Source: Chromohalobacter marismortui
Lineage (GTDB): Bacteria; Pseudomonadota; Gammaproteobacteria; Pseudomonadales; Halomonadaceae
Reading direction: 5' to 3'
Assembly (NCBI RefSeq): GCF_004364315.1
Contig: NZ_SOBR01000001.1
Location: 248,001-312,000 of the forward strand
DNA: 64,000 bases
The translations under genes and the position numbers were made by a program. Position 1 is the stretch's first letter. Each line of letters starts with the position of its first letter. The notes under the pieces are model-generated. The model was given only the letters and a program-made list of their open reading frames with translations, did not search any database and was not told the origin of the DNA. Positions 1 through 8,382 of the stretch are shown here, piece after piece.

Positions 1-3000
1 CGCGCGTCTCGCTATGGCTGCTGGCGCGTCTCTCGGGAGGCCGCGAGCGCAGCATTCGTCAGGCGCTGTCCGAGCGCGGCGCGCGGGTCGACGCCCACCG
101 GCGCCTGGTGCATCTGCCCGAGGCCGCCTGGCCGGCCGGTCGCGAAATCGGTCACGTCGACTTCACCGCGGCGCGTGAATGGCTGGCCGAGACCCTGAAC
201 TTCGACGACGATGCCGCGCGCCATCGTGCCCTGGCGGCGCTGGATGCCGGCGCCGATGTCTTCGAAGCGCGCGACGGCAACCGCTTCCGCGAGGAGGTGA
301 TCGCCGACCAGACCTACCGCGATGAGCTGGGCGCCGACATTCAGGCCGCCGAGCGGCATCTCGAGACGCTCGAGCAGCAACGCGAACGCTTGGAAGGTCA
401 GCAACGCGAGTTCGTCGACAACCAGAGCTTCTATACCCAGGCGCTGAGCGAGGGGCTCTTCGACGAAGCCGAACTGGAGGCACCCGAAGCCACCGCCGAG
501 GCGGCGAAGGTCGAGGCCGAGTCGGCACGCCAAGCCTTGAACGCCCACCTGGGACGCATCGGCGAGCTCAAGCAGGTCGCCGCCTGGCATGCCGAGTTTC
601 AGCAACAGGCCCCGGGAGTGTCGCCTGGCGAGCGCCTGGCCGAAAAGCAGGCGCGCGATGAGGTGCTCGAAGAGGCGCATGCCGAGGCCGAGGCCCAGCG
701 TGAGCCGTTGGCGTCGCGTTGCGAGACACTGCGCCATCAGGCCGAGGCGCTGCGCGACGAACAGCAACGCCTGGCCGGCGAGCAGGGCTTGCTCGAGCAG
801 GGGCAAGCACCGTGGCGTGCCTTCGTCGACGGCTGGCCCGAGGAGGACGTCACCGGCTTCTGGACGCGCCGCAAGACGGCGCTGGCCGAACTCGAAACGC
901 GCTGTCACGGAGCCGAGCAACGCGCCGAGGATGCCCGCCGAGAGCAGGCGCGTCTCGCCCCCCTGCATGACGCAGCGCAGCGTTACGCCGACTATCATGG
1001 CGACGACGAGCCGGTGCATCTGCGGCAAACCCTGTATGAGCGTGCCCGCGCGCTGGATGACGAAGGACACCGCCTGGAGCAGGAGCAGCAGCGTCTGCGT
1101 GAGTTGTCTCAGGCGCAGCGTGACTTCGCTTCGCGTGTCGAGGCCGACCCCGAGCGCTGGCTGCGTGACGCCCAGCGGCGCTACCCGCGTCTGCTCAGCG
1201 AGGCCGATGCCCTGGATGACGCCATCGAGGAGCGCCGACGTTATCTCGACAGCCTGGCGGGCGACCCGCTCGAGCGGCGGGCGGTGGAAGCCGAGGCCCA
1301 GCAGTGCCTGGATGCCGCGGGGATCGCCTGGCAGCCCCTGCATGCGGTGCTCAACGATGCCGAGGTCGAACGCGAACGGCGTCGCGGCTGGCTGAGCCAG
1401 GCCGCCGGCCTGCTGTTTTCGCCGGTGGTGGCGGGCGACGACGAAGCGGAGCGTGCCGCGCGCTGCTTGATCGACGCCGGGCTGGCGTTGCCGGTGTTCG
1501 AGAGCGCACGCCTGACGGCTCTGCTCGAGGCCGGTCGGCCACCGCTGGGGGCGGTGCAGGGCAGCGAAACCCTGGCCGTCAAGGCTGCGCTCGATCCACG
1601 CTATCTCGAGGAGCTGCGTCGCGATACCGAGCGTCGCCTGAGTGCCGACCACGAGCGTCGGGCCGCCCTGGCGGCGGAATGCGAACGTCTCGACCCGCAT
1701 GGCGATGTCTTCGCGCTGGCGCTCAAGGCCCGCGAGGCGCAACAGGCGGACGCCGAGACGGCCCTGGCCACGCTCGACGAGCGCCATCAGCAGCTCGATG
1801 CCCGACAGGCGGAGCTGACGCCGCGCTTGACCGAGGCGGCACTGAATTGCATCGACGATTATCAGCGATATCTGCAGGCAGGCGGCCAGGCCGCCGTGGC
1901 TCAGGCCGAGGCGGCACTCGAGGAGGCCGAGCGCGACCTCGCGGATTGCCGTCCGGCGATGCAGCAAGCAGCGGAAGAGCTGGAGACCCACGGGGCGACC
2001 TGGCTGGCCGCGGAGCGCTTCGCCGATGCGGGTGGCATCGCGCGTCTCGACGCCTTGAAGGCGCGGCTGGAAACGCTGGAGACGCAACTCGGCGAGATCC
2101 GCGAGCAGCTGGCCGAGGCAGCGCGCGATCACGAGGCCGTGTCGCGCCGGCTGCACGAGATCGATGCCGAGCGGCGCAGCCTCTTCGACGATGGCGAACG
2201 CGATCGGTTGCGCGCCCTGGCCGAGTTCGAGGCCGATGGCGGCGATGCCTTCATGGCCACCGCCGAGGCGGTGCAGGAAGAACTCGAGGCCGCGCTGGAA
2301 ACGGCAAGCCGGCGTGCGCGCTTCGATTTCTCGCGCCTGCGTGCCTATCTCGACGTGCGCGACGCCAGCGGCGGCAGCCAGAAACTCGAGCGCGACATCG
2401 CTGCGGCCAAACGGGCGTATCTCGAGGCCCGCGAGGGGCTCAAGGCGCAGCGCCGCGAACGTGATGAGGTGGAAACGCGGCTGGCCGAGCAGCGCCGGGC
2501 CATGGAATGGGTCGATCAGCTGGCCATCGCCTGGCTGGGCGTGATGCGCGAACTACCCGAGGGATGGGCGCGGCGGCTGGCGGCCCTGGACGATCTCGCC
2601 GCCGCAAGTCACTGGCCGCTCGACGACTCTCGTCACGAGACGCGCGAGGCCGCGTTGGCGACATGGCATGCCCAGGCGGGCATGTCGGCGACGTTGTCGC
2701 TTCCCGACCTGGAGGCCTGTCAGCAAACCCTGCTCGACGCCCTGGCGGAGCTCAACCTGGGCGAGCGCGCGCGCAATCGCGAACGTCAGGACAAGACGGT
2801 GCGCGGTCTCGAGCGGCGCCTCGCCCAGGCGCTGGAAGCCGCTGCCGAAAGTCGCGCCTTCAGCGAGACCGAACGTGCTCGTCTGGCGGCCCTGAGAGGC
2901 GTGACGGCCGACGCCCTCGACGACCTGGCCGGGCTGCATGGGCAGCTCGATACGCAGCTCGAGGATCACCGTCAGCGTGTGGCGCGTCTGCATGCCTCGC

Positions 3001-3827
3001 GCGAGCAGATCGAAGGCACGCTGGTCGAGCGCCTGAGCTCGATCATCTCGGATGCCGCCGGCAACCTGGACATTCTCAAGCGCGTGGCGCGTAGCCATGG
3101 CGAGGGTGGTGCCTACTTCGAGGTCAAGGCCGCGCTGATCGACGGCGAGTCGCTGCGTGAACTGATCACCACGTTGCTGGCCGACATCGACGAGCATCAG
3201 GCCGCGCTCAAGCGCCGCGCCGAGCGCGATGGCGGCATGAGCGAAGGCGATAGCCGACGCCGTGACGATGACCTGGTGCGTCAGATTCGTCGGCGCATCT
3301 ATCGTGGCCTTTTCCACGAGGTGTCGATTCGCCTCAAGCACGACGCCATTCGTCCGCACGGGCGACTGTTCTCGCTCAACGAGGACATGTCGGAAGGGCA
3401 GCGCGAAGCAGTGTCGCTGATGTGGCTGGTCAAGCTCTCCGAGTTTGCCATCGAGCGCGAGTTGCGCGAGCTGCCCGGCCATCACAAGCGCCGTGCGCGG
3501 GCCAGCCGCGAGAGCGTGATCCTGCTCGATGGCCTGTTCTCGAAGCTCTCCCATCGCCGGCTCATCCAGGACTCACTGGAGTCGCTGCGCAACACCCGCG
3601 GGCGCTTCCAGATGATCGGCCTGATTCACAACCCCAACTACGAAAACGACCCGGCGATCTTCCCCACCTATCTGGTGGGCAGCGTGATCGGCGGCGTCCA
3701 GGGACAGGGCGGGCACGTCATGGTGCGCGACGGCCAGGTCACTACGCCCGAAGCACTCGGCCGTGCGCCCGGCGAGGCCAGCCTGTTCGGCATTCATGTG
3801 ACGGAGCCGGCCGATGAAACCTCATGA
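1..3827 (+). CDS. SMC/MukB-like coiled-coil ATPase, C-terminal part (5' end outside the window)
   Basis: The frame is open from the first bases of the window and stops at 3827, so about 1,274 residues are visible and the N-terminal lobe, with any Walker A motif, lies upstream. Most of the visible chain is a Glu/Arg/Gln/Ala-rich coiled coil. The last ~200 residues resemble the C-terminal lobe of an SMC/ABC-type ATPase: an ABC-signature-like MSEGQ (3387-3401) and a Walker B-like VILLDG strand (3516-3533), in which the catalytic Glu usually found after Asp is Gly. Families of this shape act in chromosome organisation or DNA defence, usually with kleisin-like partners encoded alongside. Any partners would be upstream and cannot be seen. 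The 3' end overlaps the globin gene by 14 bases, suggesting cotranscription. The exact family was not recognised. Confidence 0.72.
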   Translation, partial: RVSLWLLARLSGGRERSIRQALSERGARVDAHRRLVHLPEAAWPAGREIGHVDFTAAREWLAETLNFDDDAARHRALAALDAGADVFEARDGNRFREEVIADQTYRDELGADIQAAERHLETLEQQRERLEGQQREFVDNQSFYTQALSEGLFDEAELEAPEATAEAAKVEAESARQALNAHLGRIGELKQVAAWHAEFQQQAPGVSPGERLAEKQARDEVLEEAHAEAEAQREPLASRCETLRHQAEALRDEQQRLAGEQGLLEQGQAPWRAFVDGWPEEDVTGFWTRRKTALAELETRCHGAEQRAEDARREQARLAPLHDAAQRYADYHGDDEPVHLRQTLYERARALDDEGHRLEQEQQRLRELSQAQRDFASRVEADPERWLRDAQRRYPRLLSEADALDDAIEERRRYLDSLAGDPLERRAVEAEAQQCLDAAGIAWQPLHAVLNDAEVERERRRGWLSQAAGLLFSPVVAGDDEAERAARCLIDAGLALPVFESARLTALLEAGRPPLGAVQGSETLAVKAALDPRYLEELRRDTERRLSADHERRAALAAECERLDPHGDVFALALKAREAQQADAETALATLDERHQQLDARQAELTPRLTEAALNCIDDYQRYLQAGGQAAVAQAEAALEEAERDLADCRPAMQQAAEELETHGATWLAAERFADAGGIARLDALKARLETLETQLGEIREQLAEAARDHEAVSRRLHEIDAERRSLFDDGERDRLRALAEFEADGGDAFMATAEAVQEELEAALETASRRARFDFSRLRAYLDVRDASGGSQKLERDIAAAKRAYLEAREGLKAQRRERDEVETRLAEQRRAMEWVDQLAIAWLGVMRELPEGWARRLAALDDLAAASHWPLDDSRHETREAALATWHAQAGMSATLSLPDLEACQQTLLDALAELNLGERARNRERQDKTVRGLERRLAQALEAAAESRAFSETERARLAALRGVTADALDDLAGLHGQLDTQLEDHRQRVARLHASREQIEGTLVERLSSIISDAAGNLDILKRVARSHGEGGAYFEVKAALIDGESLRELITTLLADIDEHQAALKRRAERDGGMSEGDSRRRDDDLVRQIRRRIYRGLFHEVSIRLKHDAIRPHGRLFSLNEDMSEGQREAVSLMWLVKLSEFAIERELRELPGHHKRRARASRESVILLDGLFSKLSHRRLIQDSLESLRNTRGRFQMIGLIHNPNYENDPAIFPTYLVGSVIGGVQGQGGHVMVRDGQVTTPEALGRAPGEASLFGIHVTEPADETS

Positions 3828-4233
3828 CGAATCCCGTCAGTCGCGCGTCTTCGGCGTCGGTGACAGCACGCTGCGCGCCGTGGGCGGGGAGGCGGCGGTG
3901 CGCGAGCTGGTGGATCGCTTCTATGATGCCATGGAGCGCCTGCCCGAGGCGCAGGGGATTCGTGCCCTGCACCCCGCCGATCTCGACGAGTCCCGCGACA
4001 AGTTGACGACGTTTCTGATCGGCTGGATGGGCGGTCCGAGTCGTTATCGCGAGCGTTTCGGGCCGATTGCCATCCCCGCGGCGCATCGCCACCTGGATAT
4101 CGGCCCCGAGGAGCGCGATGCCTGGCTGGCCTGCATGGCGACGGCGCTGGATGACATCGGTGCGGCGGATGATCTCAAGCGCTACTTGCTGACCCAGTTG
4201 CGTCATCCTGCCGAGCTGTGCCGCCGCCGTTGA
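3814..4233 (+). CDS. Group II truncated haemoglobin (2/2 globin)
   Basis: This 139-residue protein has the length and signature of a group II truncated haemoglobin: the FLIGWMGGPSRYRERFG segment (about residues 67-83), a following H-x-H segment holding the probable proximal haem His, and the conserved Trp of the G helix in ERDAWL. Such globins bind O2 or NO in the cytoplasm and are linked to oxygen or nitrosative-stress handling. The ATG at 3814 overlaps the end of the SMC-like gene by 14 bases, so the two are probably translated from one message. The C-terminus is rich in Cys and Arg. An ATG at 3824 is out of frame with the globin. The family call is firm; the physiological role is inference. 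Confidence 0.88.
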   Translation: MKPHDESRQSRVFGVGDSTLRAVGGEAAVRELVDRFYDAMERLPEAQGIRALHPADLDESRDKLTTFLIGWMGGPSRYRERFGPIAIPAAHRHLDIGPEERDAWLACMATALDDIGAADDLKRYLLTQLRHPAELCRRR

Positions 4234-4250
4234 GGGCGGCGGGCCTTTTC
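4221..4250. terminator. Rho-independent terminator between the globin gene and rarA
   Basis: An 8-bp GC-rich inverted repeat (CCGCCGCC at 4221-4228 with GGCGGCGG at 4235-4242) is followed by a short T-run. It covers the globin stop codon and lies at the convergent end of rarA, so it may serve both genes. Confidence 0.65.
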
Positions 4251-5583
4251 ATGACGACTCATCGGCCTGGGCGTCGAGCTCGGCGCGCCAGGCCTGCATC
4301 TGCTTGAAGCGCTTTTCCTGGCCGTATTCCGTGGGCGCGAAGAAGGTGGCCGCGGGCAGCTCCGCGGGCCAGCAGTCGTGTGCCCGGCCGGCGGGGTAAC
4401 CGTTGGGTTCGTTGTGCGCGTAGCGGTAGCCTTCGCCGTGGCCGAGGGACGCCATCAGCTTGGTCGGGGCGTTGCGCAGATAGGTGGGCACCTCGAAGTC
4501 GGGGTGCGCGGCGACGAACTGCTTGGCGGCATTCCAGGCCTGGTCGATGGCATTGCTCTTGGGGGCGATGGCGAGATGCAGCGCGGCATGCGCGATGGCG
4601 CGCTGGCCTTCGTAATCGCCCAGGCGCAGATAGGCGTCCCAGGCCGCCATCACCAGCGGCAGGGCGCGGGGCTCGGCGTTGCCGACGTCCTCGGAGGCGA
4701 TGGCGGCGAGGCGGCGGACCACGTCGAGCGGATCGCCGCCGCCTTGCGTGAACTGGGCGATGTACAAGAGCGCGGCATCGGGGCGTGACGAGCGCACCGA
4801 CTTGTGGATCGCCGAGAGCAGGTCGTAATAATGGTCGCCCTGCTTGTCGAAGGCACTGGCCTGGTGGCCCAGGACTTCATGCAGGGCCTGATGGGTCAGA
4901 CGCTCGCCGTCGTCACCGGGTTCGGCAAAGTCGCAGGCGGTTTCCAGCAGGCCCAGCGCGCGGCGGGCGTCGCCCGAGGCGGCCCGTGCGAGTGTTTCGA
5001 GCACGTCGTCGTCGACCGCGATGCGTCGCTCGCCCAAGCCGCGCTCCGTGTCCGTCAGGGCCTGGCGCAATACGCGCAGCAAGTCTTCGGTCTCCAGCTT
5101 GCGCAACACGTAGACGCGCGCCCGGGAAAGCAGTGCCGAGTTGACCTCGAAGGACGGGTTCTCGGTGGTGGCGCCGATCAGCGTCAGCAAGCCGGATTCC
5201 ACATGCGGCAACAGGGCGTCCTGTTGGCTCTTGTTGAGACGATGAATTTCGTCGAGGAACAGCAGTGTCGGCTGACCGCGCACTTGTCCCTCGCGCGCCC
5301 GCTCGACGGCGGCGCGGATATCCTTGACGCCGGCCATCACCGCCGATAGGCGTTCGAGCATGGCGCCCGAGGCATCGGCAAGGAGGTCGGCCAGGGTCGT
5401 CTTGCCCACGCCCGGCGGCCCCCATAGAATCATCGAACGTACCGCGCCGCTTTCTGCCATGCGGCGCAAAGGCTTGCCGGGGCCGACCAGGGCTTCCTGC
5501 CCGACGTAGTCGTCGAGGCGGCGAGGTCGCATTCGGTAGGCCAGCGGTGTGTTATCGGATTGAGATGATGCGAACAGGTCCAT
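4249..5583 (-). CDS. rarA: Replication-associated recombination protein A (AAA+ clamp-loader-like ATPase)
   Basis: This 444-residue AAA+ protein matches RarA/MgsA. It has a Walker A GPPGVGKT at residues 55-62, a Walker [10 protein letters not shown] around residues 107-115, a sensor-like [10 protein letters not shown] segment, and the C-terminal tetramerisation region with [16 protein letters not shown]. RarA acts on stalled replication forks and at ssDNA-dsDNA junctions and binds SSB. The start is placed at the ATG at 5583 (MDLFASSQ), which matches the family N-terminus. A longer reading from 5628 adds 15 residues unlike the family. The gene converges on the globin gene and is probably monocistronic. 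Confidence 0.93.
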   Translation of the reverse strand: MDLFASSQSDNTPLAYRMRPRRLDDYVGQEALVGPGKPLRRMAESGAVRSMILWGPPGVGKTTLADLLADASGAMLERLSAVMAGVKDIRAAVERAREGQVRGQPTLLFLDEIHRLNKSQQDALLPHVESGLLTLIGATTENPSFEVNSALLSRARVYVLRKLETEDLLRVLRQALTDTERGLGERRIAVDDDVLETLARAASGDARRALGLLETACDFAEPGDDGERLTHQALHEVLGHQASAFDKQGDHYYDLLSAIHKSVRSSRPDAALLYIAQFTQGGGDPLDVVRRLAAIASEDVGNAEPRALPLVMAAWDAYLRLGDYEGQRAIAHAALHLAIAPKSNAIDQAWNAAKQFVAAHPDFEVPTYLRNAPTKLMASLGHGEGYRYAHNEPNGYPAGRAHDCWPAELPAATFFAPTEYGQEKRFKQMQAWRAELDAQADESS

Positions 5584-5960
5584 GTGTATGCCACCGTGGG
5601 TGAGAGGGCGTTTACAAAAGAGCTGCACTTGACAATCCGGCGTTAAAATCGGCCTCGTACGCGAGCCCGGTCAAAATGCTCATTTACCCCATGTAAACTC
5701 CGCGTTTTCGGCCAATTTTGCCTTGTCTTGCCTTCGTTCGCCTGTTTTGTAAAGACCCTCTGCGTCGAGTCGCCGAAATCGTCGCTAGACTTTCGACGAA
5801 CAGGCGTAATCCTGTCATACCCGCTAGGGTAAAACATTCGAGCCCCGGTAGGGGGTTGCCATCGAGAGTGTGGGAGTCGACGAGGACTCTCGCCTAAACT
5901 GGTCGATAGGTGGCCGGATACCCCGCGCCGCCACGCGCCGACTGCAAAGGAGGCCTGTAC
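5584..5960. other. Intergenic region between rarA and the hemerythrin-like gene
   Basis: This 377-base stretch separates two divergent genes and must hold both promoters. It is visibly richer in A+T around 5690-5760 than its flanks. A TTGACA-like box at 5630-5635 lacks a correctly spaced -10 on either strand. No RNA gene or convincing ORF is seen; the open frames crossing it are shadows. Confidence 0.5.
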
Positions 5961-6512
5961 ATGCCCATGCTGACTCAACTGCGCCAGGACCATGCCAACA
6001 TGGCGCGTTTGCTGCACGTGCTGCAGCTCAAGCAGAAGACCCTGGCGGAAGGCGAGCGCCCCGACTTCCAGATGATGCGCGAGGTCGTGGATTATATCCT
6101 CGATTACATGAGCGGCTTCACCGCGCCCCTCGAGCAGATGTGTACCGAGCAGTTGAACGCACGAGCGCCGGAGGCCAGCGGGCTGTGCCAACGGTTGTCC
6201 GAGGACTATCGGGCACTCAATGCACGCCTGGCTCGACTGTCCCAGAATCTCGACATGATTCTGATGGACGCGGTGGTGCCCATGGACCAGTTCAGCGAGG
6301 ACCTCAAGGCCTACCTCGAATCGCATCGTGCCTATTTGCGCGGCGAGCGCGAGGAACTGTTCCCGTTGATTCGCGAACATTTCGACGAGGACGACCTGGA
6401 TCAGTTGGCAAAAGCCTTGCCCGAAGGCGCGGAAGCCGAGCTGGCGCGTCTGCAGGAAGCCTACCCGGTGCTTTATGCCGAGTTCCGCGAGGCGCCCTCG
6501 CCGTTGAGTTGA
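5961..6512 (+). CDS. Hemerythrin-like (HHE-fold) protein with an incomplete di-iron site
   Basis: The 183-residue protein follows the pattern of proteobacterial hemerythrin HHE proteins: a QDHANMARLL first helix, a second helix ending in DYMSG, and a last helix with SHRAYLRGEREELFP. Active relatives use about five His and two acidic residues for two irons. Here the helix-2 segment that normally reads HHPxE is TAPLE, and the EH of helix 3 is SED, so at least three His ligands are missing while the first and last remain. The start is decided by a strong AAAGGAGG at 5946-5953 ahead of the ATG at 5961. It ends 29 bases from the convergent umuC stop. A regulatory or non-haem-iron role cannot be assumed. 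Confidence 0.72.
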   Translation: MPMLTQLRQDHANMARLLHVLQLKQKTLAEGERPDFQMMREVVDYILDYMSGFTAPLEQMCTEQLNARAPEASGLCQRLSEDYRALNARLARLSQNLDMILMDAVVPMDQFSEDLKAYLESHRAYLRGEREELFPLIREHFDEDDLDQLAKALPEGAEAELARLQEAYPVLYAEFREAPSPLS

Positions 6513-6541
6513 GCCGCTGTGGCGCGTGAGTGACATGGGCG

Positions 6542-7801
6542 CTATCTGGCGCGTGCCCGAGGCAGCTCGTCCCAGCGCGTGGTATAGCAGGCCGAACGGT
6601 AGGCGCTGTTCATCTGCCAGGGAGCGTCGACGGGCTGCGGACCCAGGGTCAGCGCCTGGCGGCCGTAGCGGGCACGAATGCTATCCCAGGCATGCATCAG
6701 CGCTTCCTGTCGCGCTGGCTCGGCGCCGTCGAAGAGCGTGGTCTGGCTCTGACGACGAGGCGTCAATTCAGTGAGCATCACGCCCAGTTTTTGATAGGCC
6801 GCAGGCTGCCAGAGTCGTGCGAGCAGGCGTTGTGCCGCGCGGTTGAGTTGCTGGGTATCGGCGCTGGGAAAGGGCAGCGCCGCCCATTCGCAGGCCTGGT
6901 GGAAACTGCCGGCATGATGCGGGTTGGTACGCATGTAGACGCCGATGGCTGAGGCTTGCATGGCATCGCGTCGCAGCTTTTCGCCGGCGCGCTGGCAATG
7001 ATGGCGCAAGGCGCCGGCCAGTGAGGCACGGTCACGCAGTGGCTGGCCGAACGAGCGCGAACAGAGGATGCTGCGGCGCGGTGTTTCCAGATCGCCCATC
7101 GACAGACAGGCCCGGCCGTTGAGTTCGGCGGCGGTGCGTGCCAGCACCACGCTGAAGCGCCGCCGCAATACGCTGTCCGGCGTCTCGCGCAGGGCGGCGG
7201 CGGTCACGATGCCCATGCCGGCCAGGCGTGCGTTGAGACGTTCTCCCACGCCCCAGACCTCGCGAGGCGACAACCGGGCCAGGTGGGCGGCCAGCTCGGG
7301 CGCGTCGGCGCTTGGCCACACGCATACCTGGGGGCGTGCCGGCTGTGTCTTGGCCTGGCGATTGGCGAGCTTGGCCAGGGTGCGCGTCGGCGCGATGCCG
7401 ATGGATACCGGCAGGCCGACCTGGCGTTGCACGCTGTCCACCAGTGTCGCGCCGAGGGCCTGCCAGTCCTCGTGCATGCCGCGTAGATCCAGAAAGCATT
7501 CGTCGATGGAGTAGGGCTCCAGCGTGGGGACCTGCTGCGCCAGCACCTGCTGCACGCGTGCCGAGAGATCGCCGTAGAGCGTGTAGTTGGAAGATTTCAG
7601 TACGATGCATCGCCGCAGGTGCGGGGCGATCTTGTGGGTGGGGATGCCCATGGGGATGTCGAGCGCCTTGAATTCCTCGGAGCGCGCGATGACGCAGCCA
7701 TCGTTGTTCGATAGCACGCCCAGGGGAACGCCTTCCAGACGCGGCTCGAACAGACGCTCGCACGCGGCATAGAAGTTGTTGCAGTCGATCAGCGCGAACA
7801 T
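6542..7801 (-). CDS. umuC: DNA polymerase V catalytic subunit UmuC
   Basis: This 419-residue Y-family polymerase begins MFALIDCNNFYAACERLF, carries the catalytic YSIDECFLDL motif, and has the RSEEFKALDIPMGIP segment typical of UmuC; E. coli UmuC is 422 residues. With UmuD' it carries out SOS-induced translesion synthesis. The start at 7801 lies 13 bases inside the umuD 3' end, so the genes are translationally coupled. Expression should follow the LexA box ahead of umuD. All polymerase motifs appear intact, which contrasts with the altered partner UmuD. Confidence 0.95.
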   Translation of the reverse strand: MFALIDCNNFYAACERLFEPRLEGVPLGVLSNNDGCVIARSEEFKALDIPMGIPTHKIAPHLRRCIVLKSSNYTLYGDLSARVQQVLAQQVPTLEPYSIDECFLDLRGMHEDWQALGATLVDSVQRQVGLPVSIGIAPTRTLAKLANRQAKTQPARPQVCVWPSADAPELAAHLARLSPREVWGVGERLNARLAGMGIVTAAALRETPDSVLRRRFSVVLARTAAELNGRACLSMGDLETPRRSILCSRSFGQPLRDRASLAGALRHHCQRAGEKLRRDAMQASAIGVYMRTNPHHAGSFHQACEWAALPFPSADTQQLNRAAQRLLARLWQPAAYQKLGVMLTELTPRRQSQTTLFDGAEPARQEALMHAWDSIRARYGRQALTLGPQPVDAPWQMNSAYRSACYTTRWDELPRARAR

Positions 7802-8253
7802 GGCGGCATGGCCGATTCTTCGTCCGTGGCGGGCAAGGCATGGATGGCGTAGCAGATGACGCCCCATAAGCGATCATCACTGGCTTCGAAGGGGAGCGTC
7901 GCCAGGCCGTGGCGTGACGGCGCGAGGTAAAGCCGTGACTGACGGCGTTCGAGGCGCAGCACGCTCAGTTCGCCGTCGATGGCCGCGACCAGCCAATGGC
8001 CGGGGCGCGGTGAGATGGCGCGATCGATCACCAGCAGATCGCCGTGGTGCAGACCGGCGTGGCGGTGATCATCGCCTTCCAGGCGCATGAAGAACGTCGA
8101 GGCCGGGCGGCGTACCAGGTGGTGGTGTAGATTGAGCGGCGCTTCGCGGTAGTCATCGGCCGGCGACGGGAAGCCGCTGGCGCCGCGTTGCAGGGCGTCG
8201 CTTGGTGCTGGTGCCGAGGCGGGCGCGGCCAGGGCAATGGGCGTCATGGTCAT
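7789..8253 (-). CDS. umuD: UmuD-like SOS protein lacking the Ser/Lys protease residues
   Basis: This 154-residue protein aligns with UmuD through SGFPSPADDY (residues 26-35), the HHGDLLVID strand (residues 69-77) and AAIDGELSVLRL (residues 90-101). In E. coli the self-cleaving dyad is Ser60 and Lys97. By direct alignment the Ser is Asp62 here, within EGDDH where E. coli has SGDSM, and the Lys is Leu99. The cleavage pair Cys-Gly becomes Ser26-Gly27. The N-terminus is about two residues longer before the cleavage site and low-complexity (Ala/Pro). RecA-stimulated self-cleavage is therefore unlikely, unless another peptidase acts or full-length protein is functional. It is first in an SOS operon with umuC, with a GAGG ribosome site before the ATG at 8253. 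Confidence 0.88.
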   Translation of the reverse strand: MTMTPIALAAPASAPAPSDALQRGASGFPSPADDYREAPLNLHHHLVRRPASTFFMRLEGDDHRHAGLHHGDLLVIDRAISPRPGHWLVAAIDGELSVLRLERRQSRLYLAPSRHGLATLPFEASDDRLWGVICYAIHALPATDEESAMPPCSR

Positions 8254-8283
8254 GGCAAAACCTCGAAAACGAAATGACGATGA

Positions 8284-8299
8284 CTGTAAAAATAAACAG
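8284..8299. promoter_or_regulatory. LexA (SOS) box upstream of umuDC
   Basis: The 16-base site CTGTAAAAATAAACAG fits the CTG-N10-CAG LexA consensus with an A/T-rich centre. It lies about 31 bases upstream of the umuD start and overlaps the predicted -10 element, the usual repressor position. Confidence 0.9.
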
Positions 8300-8317
8300 T
8301 ATTGAGCATTGAAGCAA
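8289..8317 (-). promoter_or_regulatory. Predicted sigma70 promoter of umuDC
   Basis: On the minus strand a TTGCTT -35 (8312-8317) and a TATTTT -10 (8289-8294) are separated by 17 bases. The -10 lies inside the LexA box. Confidence 0.6.
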
Positions 8318-8382
8318 GTCGGTCCATCTCATCGCGGGAGTGGGTAAGGTAGAATGGGGGCACGCATTTTCGAGGACGTCGT

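Noticed and set aside
12-2156. A ~714-codon minus-strand frame inside the SMC-like gene
   Set aside because: The composition (Leu/Arg/Gly-rich) is the reverse reading of a coiled-coil gene, with no start context or homology.
5630-5650. TTGACA followed by TAAAAT as a promoter
   Set aside because: The spacing is only 9 bases, far from the 16-18 required, so no promoter is called.
7789-8253. Sequencing error as the cause of the missing UmuD catalytic Ser
   Set aside because: The changes need multiple substitutions at two separated codons while the frame and surrounding residues are intact.
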